Source: an uncultured Calothrix sp. (GTDB lineage Bacteria; Cyanobacteriota; Cyanobacteriia; Cyanobacteriales; Nostocaceae). Taken from it: DNA of 6,740 bases. Of the stretch, positions 1-5,466 are shown piece by piece (within the stretch, counting starts at the first letter, position 1; every line of letters starts with the position of its first letter). Below the pieces are notes generated by a model that was not told the DNA's origin, searched no databases, and saw nothing but the letters and a program-made list of their open reading frames with translations. The position numbers and the translations under genes were made by a program. The stretch covers positions 1 through 6,740 of the forward strand of contig CAKZYM010001134.1 of the NCBI GenBank assembly GCA_937884685.1, read 5' to 3'.

Positions 1-1480
1 TGCTAGTACGGTAACTCAGCAGGTAGCCCGCAGTTTATTCCGAGACTATGTAGGTAGACAGGATTCTTTAGGGCGAAAAGTGCGTGAGGCGATTGTATCG
101 CTTAAGCTGGAAACTTTTTATAGTAAAGATGAAATTTTACTTAGTTATCTAAACCGAGTTTACTTAGGTGTCAATACTTCAGGTTTTGAAGACGCTGCAC
201 GATATTATTTCGATAAATCAGCTAAAGACTTAACGGCAGCAGAATCGGCTACTTTGGTAGGGATTTTACCTGCTCCTAACGGTTTTAATTTTTGCGGTGA
301 CAGTCGGAGTAGGCGCAATATTATAGGCTATCGCAACCGCGTGTTAAAGCGAATGCGAGAGATGGGCGCACTTAAGCAAGATGAGTATAATCGCGCCAGA
401 CGTTCCCCAGTTGAAGTCAGTTCTAAGGTTTGCGAGCGTCAAGCCAAAAGAATTGCTCCTTATTTTTACAGCTATGTATTTAACGAGCTTGAATTTATAT
501 TGGGAAAAGACCTAGCGGCTGAAGGAAATTTTATTATTGAGACTCAGCTAGATCCAAAAATTCAAACCCAAGCCGAAAATTCGTTAACAAATCATATTAA
601 GACTGCTGGAGCAAGTTTTGGTTTTTCTCAAGGAGCAGTGGTTACTCTTGATTCAAGTACGGGTGGTATTTTAGCGATGGTTGGCGGTACCGATTTTGCT
701 ACCAGCCAGTTTAATCGTGCCTATCAAGCTAAAAGACAGCCCGGTTCTACTTTTAAAGTTTTTCCCTTTACTGCTGCTATCGAAAAGGGATTTGGCACGG
801 GAAGAACTTACCGCTGTACCGGTGTCACTTGGCAAGGTATAAGGTATAGACCCTGTAGAGGTGGCACTGGGTCAATAACTCTTGCGACTGGATATGCTCT
901 TTCGGAAAATCCCGTCGCTTTGCGAATTGCTCGCGATGATGTCGGGCTGGATACAGTAGTAAAAATGGCAAAACGTTTGGGTGTACGTTCGGAACTTAAT
1001 CCAGTTCCTGGATTGGTGTTAGGTCAAAGCGAAACTACCGTATTAGAAATGACTGGAGCTTTCGCTGCTATTAGTAATAGAGGTGTTTGGAATCGTCCTC
1101 ATGCAATCAAACGGATTCTTGATAGCAGTGACTGTAAAAACCGCGATGACCTGAAGACCTGTCGTGTAATTTATGATTTCAATCAAGACCAAGAAGCGAA
1201 TAAGCGAGTTTTGAAAACCCCAGTAGCAAATACAATGACTAATTTGATGCGTCAAGTAGTCACAAGAGGTACGGGACGCGGTGCTGCGATTGGATTTGGA
1301 GAAGGTGGAAAAACAGGTACTACAGATAAAAATGTAGATTTGTGGTTTATTGGCTTTATTCCCGGTCGGCGACTTGCTACAGGTTTTTGGTTGGGAAACG
1401 ACAATAATTCCCCTACATCCGGTAGCAGCGCCCAAGCGGCTCAACTATGGGGAAATTATATGCGTCAAGTTGTAAGGTAA
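1..1480 (+). CDS. class A penicillin-binding protein (PBP1A-type), 5'-truncated
   Basis: Bifunctional peptidoglycan synthase, normally anchored in the cytoplasmic membrane with its catalytic domains in the periplasm; it polymerises lipid II glycan strands and cross-links stem peptides. The frame is open from base 2 (492 visible residues), so the gene starts before the window; the GTG at 80 lies inside a conserved motif and is not the start. Glycosyltransferase motifs are visible: ASTVTQQ at residues 1-7, RKVREAIVSLKLE at 25-37, KDEILLSYLNRVYLG at 42-56 and ESATLVGILPAPNGFNF at 81-97. The first glycosyltransferase motif with the catalytic Glu, and the membrane anchor, lie outside. The transpeptidase triad is intact: STFK with Ser249, SEN at 301-303 and KTGTT from Lys437. 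Several cysteines (CTGVTWQGIRYRPC and CKNRDDLKTC) could form disulfides. The protein ends soon after the catalytic domain, with no long tail. The stop codon lies inside the first unit of a heptamer array. The call is secure; the exact paralogue is not. Confidence 0.96.
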   Translation, partial: ASTVTQQVARSLFRDYVGRQDSLGRKVREAIVSLKLETFYSKDEILLSYLNRVYLGVNTSGFEDAARYYFDKSAKDLTAAESATLVGILPAPNGFNFCGDSRSRRNIIGYRNRVLKRMREMGALKQDEYNRARRSPVEVSSKVCERQAKRIAPYFYSYVFNELEFILGKDLAAEGNFIIETQLDPKIQTQAENSLTNHIKTAGASFGFSQGAVVTLDSSTGGILAMVGGTDFATSQFNRAYQAKRQPGSTFKVFPFTAAIEKGFGTGRTYRCTGVTWQGIRYRPCRGGTGSITLATGYALSENPVALRIARDDVGLDTVVKMAKRLGVRSELNPVPGLVLGQSETTVLEMTGAFAAISNRGVWNRPHAIKRILDSSDCKNRDDLKTCRVIYDFNQDQEANKRVLKTPVANTMTNLMRQVVTRGTGRGAAIGFGEGGKTGTTDKNVDLWFIGFIPGRRLATGFWLGNDNNSPTSGSSAQAAQLWGNYMRQVVR

Positions 1481-1538
1481 TGGGTAATAGGTAATGGGTA
1501 ATGGGTAATAGGTAATAGGTAGTAGGTAGTAGGTAATA
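1476..1538 (+). repeat. heptameric STRR array, consensus GGTARTR, nine units
   Basis: Nine in-phase 7-bp units can be read from 1476 to 1538: GGTAATG or GGTAATA for the first six, GGTAGTA twice, then GGTAATA. The first unit contains the TAA stop codon of the penicillin-binding protein gene, so the array begins within the coding sequence. Such short tandemly repeated repeats are typical of heterocystous cyanobacterial genomes (known pattern). Spacerless 7-bp units exclude a CRISPR array. Confidence 0.9.
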
Positions 1539-1596
1539 GATTTGTATATTAGAGGTGCGGTGTTACCGGGAAAAGAAGAAATAATATTTAATTTAT

Positions 1597-1645
1597 TACT
1601 TCTTACTTATTACTTCTTACCTCTTACTTTTTACCTCTTACCTTT
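1597..1645 (+). repeat. heptameric STRR array, consensus TACYTYT, seven units
   Basis: Seven in-phase units run from 1597 to 1645: TACTTCT, TACTTAT, TACTTCT, TACCTCT, TACTTTT, TACCTCT, TACCTTT. The array abuts the stop codon of the minus-strand DUF4335 gene (1648-1650). Its complement, AGRRGTA, resembles the GGTARTR array at 1476-1538, so transcripts crossing the region could fold into an imperfect long hairpin between the two convergent genes. A small inverted repeat, CGGT-GTT-ACCG, lies between the arrays at 1558-1568. No canonical stem followed by a U-run is seen, so any terminator role is inference. Confidence 0.85.
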
Positions 1646-1647
1646 TT

Positions 1648-3096
1648 TTATCGATATCCCTGCCAAGGTGTAACTTCGACTTTTCCACCTGGTTGAAATT
1701 CAACTTGAAATTGAGCCAGGGGTTCTTGAGTTTCTGTATTGTTCGTATTATCACCCTGGAATAATTTGGGAATAGGCGTTTGTCGGAAATTTTGAAAGGC
1801 TTCTTTATTTAATGGCTCGTAGTCAGCGATAGTTCCATTTTGCTTGACCGCGACTCGATATTTTAAGCTTTCCTTATAGGTTGTATCACCACTCGCATTT
1901 TGATTTAGAGATGCTGATAGTTTTTGATTGAGATTAGAAAGCGCACTTTGCTCAGTAATGTTTGTTCCTAAATTATCGGACTTATTAACATATCCCAACC
2001 AGGGACTTACTTCTAATACTCCCGTTCTTCTAAAAACTACTTTAAATTGAGCAATTGGTTCGTTGGCGATCGCACTACTTGAAGCAGGGTTGTAAAGTAC
2101 TTTGGGCAGTGGAGTTTTTTCAATAGCAGCATTGGCTGTTTGATTTTCTGCTTTGTAGCCAATAATTGCACCGTCACCAGCAGCGCCTATACGATAAACT
2201 ATATCGGATTCTAATCCTTGACGATTCTGCCAAGCTTGATTTAGCTGTGAATATACTTGAGAATTCAATTTACGCAATCGCGATGAATTCTTGATTGCGG
2301 GGGCTGAACCAATAAGCTTTTCTAAATCCCTAACTGTTGAGGGAGAGCTAGGAGATTGTGTTGGGGTTGCAACTGAGCTATTTGCTGTATTATTAGCTGT
2401 CGGGGTGGGTTGGACTTGATTATTACTTGAAGTGGTAGGTTGAACTTCTGGATTAACGCTTTGGGTAGTTTCGTCAACCTTCTTTTGTGCTTCTGCTGGC
2501 TCAATTTCTGGTGCTGGCATTAAATTAAATGCGATTGCAGCAGCAGCTAAACCGGCAAACCCAACACCTGCTGGTACTGCTTGTTCGAGTAAAGCACCAC
2601 TAACAGCACTATGTCCTCTAGCAACTGGTTGTAACTCTAAGGTTAATTCTGGTAAAGTTTGAGTATCTGCAAAAAATTGATCTACAGCTTCTACTAAATC
2701 AAATAATTGTACTGAATTTAAATTAATTTCAATCTTCTGTTTGGCACCACCGTTATTCAAATCCCCTTGAGGAATATCCGAACGCACGCTTAATTTGTGG
2801 CGATTAGGATTAACTTTTTCTAATTGCACTAATTCCGATTCGGAATTATGAGCTTGAGGGTTAGAAATATTACTTAAAAATTCTTGAGCGTAGGCACTAA
2901 CTGCTCTAACTAGACTTTCAAAAAATTCTCTACCACCAGCTATACTTTGAGTGTATCCAGATAAAGTACATTCAGCATTTACCAAGATAGACAGTTCCGG
3001 GCGCATTTCCTGAAACTGTGTAGTTTTTGAAGCGTCGCTCAAACCTTCTAAAAGTAACGTGCAATTAGGTAAACTGTACTTACGTTGAATATTCAT
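1648..3096 (-). CDS. DUF4335 domain-containing protein
   Basis: A 482-residue protein of unknown function; I recognise the N-terminal part (about residues 1-190) as the cyanobacterial DUF4335 family. It starts MNIQRKYSLPNCTLLLEGLS. A Gly/Ala-rich hydrophobic segment at about 174-193 (GVGFAGLAAAAIAFNL) may be a single membrane span. It is followed by a Pro/Thr/Ser/Asn/Gln-rich linker at about 195-255. The C-terminal part contains two related modules, residues 274-369 and 385-481. Each starts with an L-x-x-LNxxxxxxLNQ stretch, has a YR[IV] strand in the middle and ends with AQFxVxF...GxxEV[ST]PWxGY. The ATG at 3096 overlaps the stop of the upstream DUF3038 gene as ATGA, which fixes the start and implies translational coupling. 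An anchored protein exposing the duplicated modules is inference; no catalytic motif is visible. The family call is good; the function is unknown. Confidence 0.88.
   Translation of the reverse strand: MNIQRKYSLPNCTLLLEGLSDASKTTQFQEMRPELSILVNAECTLSGYTQSIAGGREFFESLVRAVSAYAQEFLSNISNPQAHNSESELVQLEKVNPNRHKLSVRSDIPQGDLNNGGAKQKIEINLNSVQLFDLVEAVDQFFADTQTLPELTLELQPVARGHSAVSGALLEQAVPAGVGFAGLAAAAIAFNLMPAPEIEPAEAQKKVDETTQSVNPEVQPTTSSNNQVQPTPTANNTANSSVATPTQSPSSPSTVRDLEKLIGSAPAIKNSSRLRKLNSQVYSQLNQAWQNRQGLESDIVYRIGAAGDGAIIGYKAENQTANAAIEKTPLPKVLYNPASSSAIANEPIAQFKVVFRRTGVLEVSPWLGYVNKSDNLGTNITEQSALSNLNQKLSASLNQNASGDTTYKESLKYRVAVKQNGTIADYEPLNKEAFQNFRQTPIPKLFQGDNTNNTETQEPLAQFQVEFQPGGKVEVTPWQGYR
1651..1944 (-). 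repeat. DUF4335 protein C-terminal module, copy B
   Basis: This encodes residues 385-482, the second copy of the module, and ends at the last residue of the protein (PWQGYR). Copies A and B are about the same length (96-98 residues) and are joined by a 15-residue Asn/Ser/Thr-containing spacer. Confidence 0.75.
1990..2277 (-). repeat. DUF4335 protein C-terminal module, copy A
   Basis: This encodes residues 274-369 of the DUF4335 protein. It aligns with copy B without large gaps: LRKLNSQVYSQLNQ against LSNLNQKLSASLNQ, IVYRIG against LKYRVA, KTPLPKVL against QTPIPKLF, and the ending EPIAQFKVVF...LEVSPWLGY against EPLAQFQVEF...VEVTPWQGY. The copies are diverged, so this is an old domain duplication and not a recent DNA repeat. 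Confidence 0.75.
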
Positions 3097-3719
3097 TCTA
3101 CTTCACCATCAAAAAGACTAATCCAGAAGCGCTGCATACCGGCTGTTCCGGTACAGAAAAGTAACTGAGCTAAGAGATTTACAGCGAGTTCGTTTAATTT
3201 ATCGTCAGAATTAAGAGCCATTAATCCAGAACGTCTCTTGTTCATGCGACTTCTGAAATGCGCTCGGAATCGTTCCAAATAATTAGAGAGACGCAAATTC
3301 TGTTCCAAAGGAATCTGCTTCTCAACCATTTGTTGATTTATCATTAACAATTGACGAATAACAACCGTCAATCTTCTAGCTAAATAGCAGGAAATAACCA
3401 CTAAAGCTTTTGCTTCCATAATAGTTAAAGGGCGGCGAATATTTGCTCTGCGTAAGGGATTAGTGCTACGCATTCGCCATAAATTAACTCGGTCTTTAAT
3501 AATTCCCTTTAAATCCAACTCTTGAGCAAATGCCAAAATTGCTTCAGAACCGCCAAGATCCAAAGCTTCAATTGCAAGTAAAATAAGGTCAATCTGTTGC
3601 CTAGTTCTGCGAGGACATCCCTGTCCCTCAATTGCGGGGTCGGGTAGCGTGTCCAGAATCATGGGCAAATCTTGTTCGGCCGGACTATTGAACGGCGTTA
3701 AAGGAGCGGAAACATTCAT
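3093..3719 (-). CDS. DUF3038 domain-containing protein
   Basis: A 208-residue protein that I recognise as the cyanobacterial DUF3038 family; the function is unknown. The first 20 residues are variable-looking. The conserved-looking core begins MILDTLPDPAIEGQGCPRR and continues with predominantly helical sequence, including a strongly basic stretch (RMRSTNPLRRANIRRPLT, about residues 82-99) and another at about 151-164 (RAHFRSRMNKRRSG). No signal peptide or clear membrane span is visible, so it is probably cytosolic; the basic patches could contact nucleic acid or lipid (inference). The ATG at 3719 has a good ribosome binding site, AAGGA, 8 bases upstream, whereas Met20 has none, so the first ATG is preferred. 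It is the first gene of a two-gene operon, its TGA overlapping the ATG of the DUF4335 gene. A TATTAT hexamer at 3756-3751 could be a -10 element, but no matching -35 was found. Confidence 0.88.
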   Translation of the reverse strand: MNVSAPLTPFNSPAEQDLPMILDTLPDPAIEGQGCPRRTRQQIDLILLAIEALDLGGSEAILAFAQELDLKGIIKDRVNLWRMRSTNPLRRANIRRPLTIMEAKALVVISCYLARRLTVVIRQLLMINQQMVEKQIPLEQNLRLSNYLERFRAHFRSRMNKRRSGLMALNSDDKLNELAVNLLAQLLFCTGTAGMQRFWISLFDGEVE

Positions 3720-3799
3720 TTATCAGTTCCTTATAGGGCTGCTGTCCTAAATAATAGGTAAAATTAATTAAACAATGGTAGCCTTCATCAAGCAATTTT

Positions 3800-3959
3800 G
3801 GATTTTGGATTGTCCCTATAAATAAATTTAGGGGTTGGAGATTTTTGGATTTATGTAAAGCAAGCTTCGGGATTTCCCTGCGACATACTTGACAATTTTA
3901 GATTTCTAAGTTGTTTCTAACCAGGGGTTAAAAACTATTCATAATCTAATCCAAAATCC
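3800..3959. repeat. 12-bp inverted repeat pair (GGATTTTGGATT / AATCCAAAATCC)
   Basis: GGATTTTGGATT at 3800-3811 is exactly complementary to AATCCAAAATCC at 3948-3959. Related diverged copies lie between them (ATTTTTGGATTT at 3841-3852 and ATTTTAGATTTC at 3895-3906). The motif itself is a 7-bp repeat unit (GATTTTG), so the pair could simply be another low-copy heptamer repeat in both orientations. No transposon ends or target duplications are evident. Confidence 0.55.
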
Positions 3960-4072
3960 GTCGATGCTTAGTTGGCTGGGACGGAAACCGACTCTCGTTC
4001 ACCGTTCACCAAAGGTGCGGCTCAGGTGCGGCTCATTTTGGGGGAAGATATTTTCCACCTCCAACTTATCTT
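3960..4072. ncRNA. candidate structured RNA locus (unassigned)
   Basis: A locally G+C-richer island in A+T-rich intergenic DNA that holds three consecutive potential stems: GTTGG/CCGAC (3971-3975/3988-3992) with a 12-nt loop containing GGACGGAAA; CCG-TT-CACC/GGTG-CGG (4002-4020) closing an AAA loop; and AAGATA/TATCTT (4045-4050/4067-4072). The motif GTTCACC is doubled at 3997-4010 and AGGTGCGGCTC at 4013-4034. The strand and ends are not determined; a TTGACA at 3889-3894 has no good -10 partner. The GGAAAC loop recalls the Yfr2 family, but I cannot confirm a match. A G+C fluctuation with chance stems is a real alternative. Confidence 0.2.
3997..4034. repeat. two adjacent short tandem duplications
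   Basis: GTTCACC occurs twice back to back (3997-4010), followed after two bases by AGGTGCGGCTC twice back to back (4013-4034). Both duplications are exact. The two motifs share a complementary core (CACC and GGTG), which creates alternative hairpin pairings. Confidence 0.8.
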
Positions 4073-4615
4073 GAGCAACTTTCCGCAAAATCTAAATTTT
4101 TTGGTCAGAATACATTGACTGTCTAGCAGTAACACAACTGCCTGATATATACATTAATTACTGTTTCATATCCAAGCTTTCCGTATACCTAAAATCAAAG
4201 TTTTAAAGCATTTTTATAACCTATCTAAGAATGGTAGTGAGATGACAACCCGTTCTATCATTAGTGTAGATTCGTATCTTATGGGAGCGTATCCGCACCT
4301 GCACGGGTCAATAGGGTCTGTCTTTCAACGCGATTAGTCCACTATAGCCTAAACCTTTATGGGTTATTATTTATAGCTAACGTCAACAATTTGTAGCAAA
4401 AACCATACATATAAATGTACTTAAAGGTTCTAGAGCAAGGTACGAATTTAGCAGCAGTATTGTTATTAATTCAATTATTCTGCCGCGATCTAATCGCTAA
4501 AGTCATTTGTAAGAATACTGATTTACGCAAATGCATGAGCCTCCACTGCAAAATTCACCGTTCGATTTATACATTAGACCTCATCTAGTGAAAAGACATT
4601 AAAAATAAAGTTAAA

Positions 4616-4637
4616 AAAAACTATCTGATTAGTTTTT
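4616..4637. other. A/T-rich perfect 8-bp inverted repeat
   Basis: AAAAACTA (4616-4623) and TAGTTTTT (4630-4637) are perfectly complementary around a 6-base loop. The stem ends in T residues on the plus strand and starts with A residues, so it could act as a weak bidirectional terminator insulating apt from upstream transcription. The low G+C of the stem makes this uncertain. Confidence 0.35.
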
Positions 4638-4741
4638 AGTTGATAATTCAAAGCCGTTAAATTTTAGACCGGGTAAAAAAGGCTTTTGAGCTTATTATCT
4701 TAATATATTAAATTGATAACCGTGCAACAGTTTCGATTTCC

Positions 4742-4764
4742 CGTGACTAAAATGTAAGGTCACG
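4742..4764 (+). promoter_or_regulatory. inverted repeat upstream of apt (CGTGAC-N11-GTCACG)
   Basis: A perfect 6-bp inverted repeat with an 11-base spacer ends 37 bases before the apt ATG. It could be an operator for a dimeric regulator or a hairpin in the 5' leader. The spacing fits neither the NtcA consensus (GTA-N8-TAC) nor the CRP-type consensus (TGTGA-N6-TCACA). A weak promoter-like pair lies upstream: TTGAGC at 4686-4691 and TAAATT at 4709-4714, with a 17-base spacer. Confidence 0.35.
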
Positions 4765-4801
4765 ATTTAATATCAGTGCTAATTTTAGACTTTTCTATAT
4801 T

Positions 4802-5320
4802 ATGGATTTGAAATCTTTAATTCGCGACATTCCAGATTTCCCTAAACCCGGAATTTTATTTAGAGATATCACTACTTTGCTGCGCGATGCCCAAGGGTTA
4901 AAATACACGATTGACTTATTTACGCAAAAATGTATTGATGCTGGGATGACAGCAGATTTTGTCGTAGGCATGGAGTCGCGAGGATTTATCTTCGGAACCC
5001 CTTTAGCCTATCAATTAGGAGCGGGTTTTATCCCCGTCCGCAAAAAAGGTAAATTACCAGCAGAAATTTATGCAATTGAATATGCATTAGAGTATGGTAC
5101 GGACACTTTAGAAGTTCATCAGGACGCTTTGCAACCAGGGAGCCGAGTTTTAATTGCTGATGATTTGATTGCTACAGGTGGAACCGCTTCTGCTACAGCC
5201 CAACTTATTCAAAAAGTCGGCTGCGAATTAGTTGGATTTGCGTTTATCATCGAGCTACAAGAATTACAAGGTCGCAAAAAATTACCAGACCTACCGATTG
5301 TTACTCTTTTGGAATATTAA
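4802..5320 (+). CDS. apt: adenine phosphoribosyltransferase
   Basis: Cytosolic purine-salvage enzyme: adenine + PRPP gives AMP + pyrophosphate. The 172-residue length is normal for the family. The N-terminus MDLKSLIRDIPDFPKPGILF with FRDIT at 20-24 is characteristic, as is VGMESRGFIFG at 55-65. The flexible active-site loop region follows (RKKGKLPAEIYAIEYALEYG, 80-99). The PRPP-binding motif VLIADDLIATGGTAS (116-130) carries the two acidic residues and the TGGT loop. No upstream in-frame start exists before a stop at 4748-4750, so ATG 4802 is fixed even though only A/T-rich sequence (TTCTATATT) and no Shine-Dalgarno motif precedes it. It probably has its own promoter, since the neighbour upstream is divergent. 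The gene downstream is an ABC permease 146 bp away across two repeat arrays, so a shared operon is not evident. Confidence 0.98.
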   Translation: MDLKSLIRDIPDFPKPGILFRDITTLLRDAQGLKYTIDLFTQKCIDAGMTADFVVGMESRGFIFGTPLAYQLGAGFIPVRKKGKLPAEIYAIEYALEYGTDTLEVHQDALQPGSRVLIADDLIATGGTASATAQLIQKVGCELVGFAFIIELQELQGRKKLPDLPIVTLLEY

Positions 5321-5332
5321 AACAGTGAACAA

Positions 5333-5371
5333 TTAGGAGTTAGGAGTTAGGAGTTAGGAGTTAGGAGTTAG
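5333..5371 (+). repeat. heptameric STRR array, TTAGGAG, five perfect units
   Basis: Five identical units (5333-5367) plus a partial TTAG (5368-5371) start 12 bases after the apt stop codon. The unit is the reverse complement of the CTCCTAA units in the array ending at 6663, so the permease gene sits between inverted copies of one repeat family. Confidence 0.93.
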
Positions 5372-5407
5372 AAATTAATAATTATCTACCTTCTCCTTAA
5401 TTACCTT

Positions 5408-5454
5408 TGACCTTTATTTGACCTTTGACCTTTGACCTTTGACCTTTGACCTTT
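5408..5454 (+). repeat. heptameric STRR array, TGACCTT
   Basis: Five perfect contiguous units lie at 5419-5453, preceded by one out-of-phase unit at 5408-5414 separated by four bases (TATT). The array ends 13 bases before the permease ATG and would form much of its mRNA leader. It creates an in-frame TTG at 5446 that extends the permease frame by seven codons, but this is most likely not used. Confidence 0.92.
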
Positions 5455-5466
5455 AATTCAGGTGCT

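Larger units (their letters stand above)
3720..4801. other. 1.08-kb divergent intergenic region, no convincing protein gene
   Basis: This lies between the divergent DUF3038 and apt genes and must hold both promoters. Stop codons are dense in all frames; only tiny frames exist, the longest being about 36 codons at 3964-4074 and 31 codons at 4242-4337. It contains a 12-bp inverted pair at 3800/3948, a visibly G+C-richer island at about 3960-4060 with two short tandem repeats, a nested imperfect hairpin at 4342-4376 (CTATA/TATAG enclosing AACC/GGTT), an A/T-rich stem at 4616-4637, an AAAGCC/GGCTTT pair at 4650-4655/4681-4686 and a 6-bp inverted repeat at 4742-4764. I recognise no tRNA, tmRNA, RNase P RNA or known riboswitch. 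Confidence 0.8.

Noticed and set aside
80..82. GTG as start codon of the penicillin-binding protein.
   Set aside because: It sits in the middle of the conserved RKVREAIVSLKLE motif, and the same frame is open upstream with the TQQ motif, so the gene is truncated by the window edge.
1043..1444. Long open frame on the minus strand inside the penicillin-binding protein gene.
   Set aside because: It is antisense to the conserved transpeptidase domain, its translation resembles no family and it is rich in Cys, Ser and Thr; it is a shadow of the real gene.
2322..2504. A 60-codon minus-strand frame within the DUF4335 gene.
   Set aside because: It lies in another frame over the low-complexity linker; its Gln/Leu-rich translation is a by-product of repetitive codons.
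3889..3919. Sigma-70-type promoter from TTGACA at 3889.
   Set aside because: No acceptable -10 hexamer occurs 16-18 bases downstream.
3971..3992. Yfr2-family small RNA, suggested by the GGAAAC-containing loop.
   Set aside because: I could not match the rest of the conserved loop or a terminator; kept only as an unassigned RNA candidate.
3964..4074. 36-codon plus-strand ORF starting MLSWLGRKPTLVHR.
   Set aside because: No ribosome binding site, and it overlaps tandem duplications and stems; short enough to arise by chance. A translated search for homologues would decide.
4242..4337. 31-codon plus-strand ORF starting MTTRSIISVDSYLMGAYPHL.
   Set aside because: Only a weak purine stretch precedes it and no recognisable motif is present; ORFs of this length are expected by chance in 1 kb.
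4540..4580. tRNA fragment, from a GTTCGATT resembling a T-loop.
   Set aside because: No acceptor, D or anticodon stems can be drawn around it.
5446..5448. TTG as the start of the permease.
   Set aside because: It falls within a TGACCTT repeat unit; ATG 5467 is better placed after the array and gives a sensible N-terminus.
5333..5454. CRISPR array.
   Set aside because: The units are 7 bp, contiguous and without spacers, so these are STRRs.
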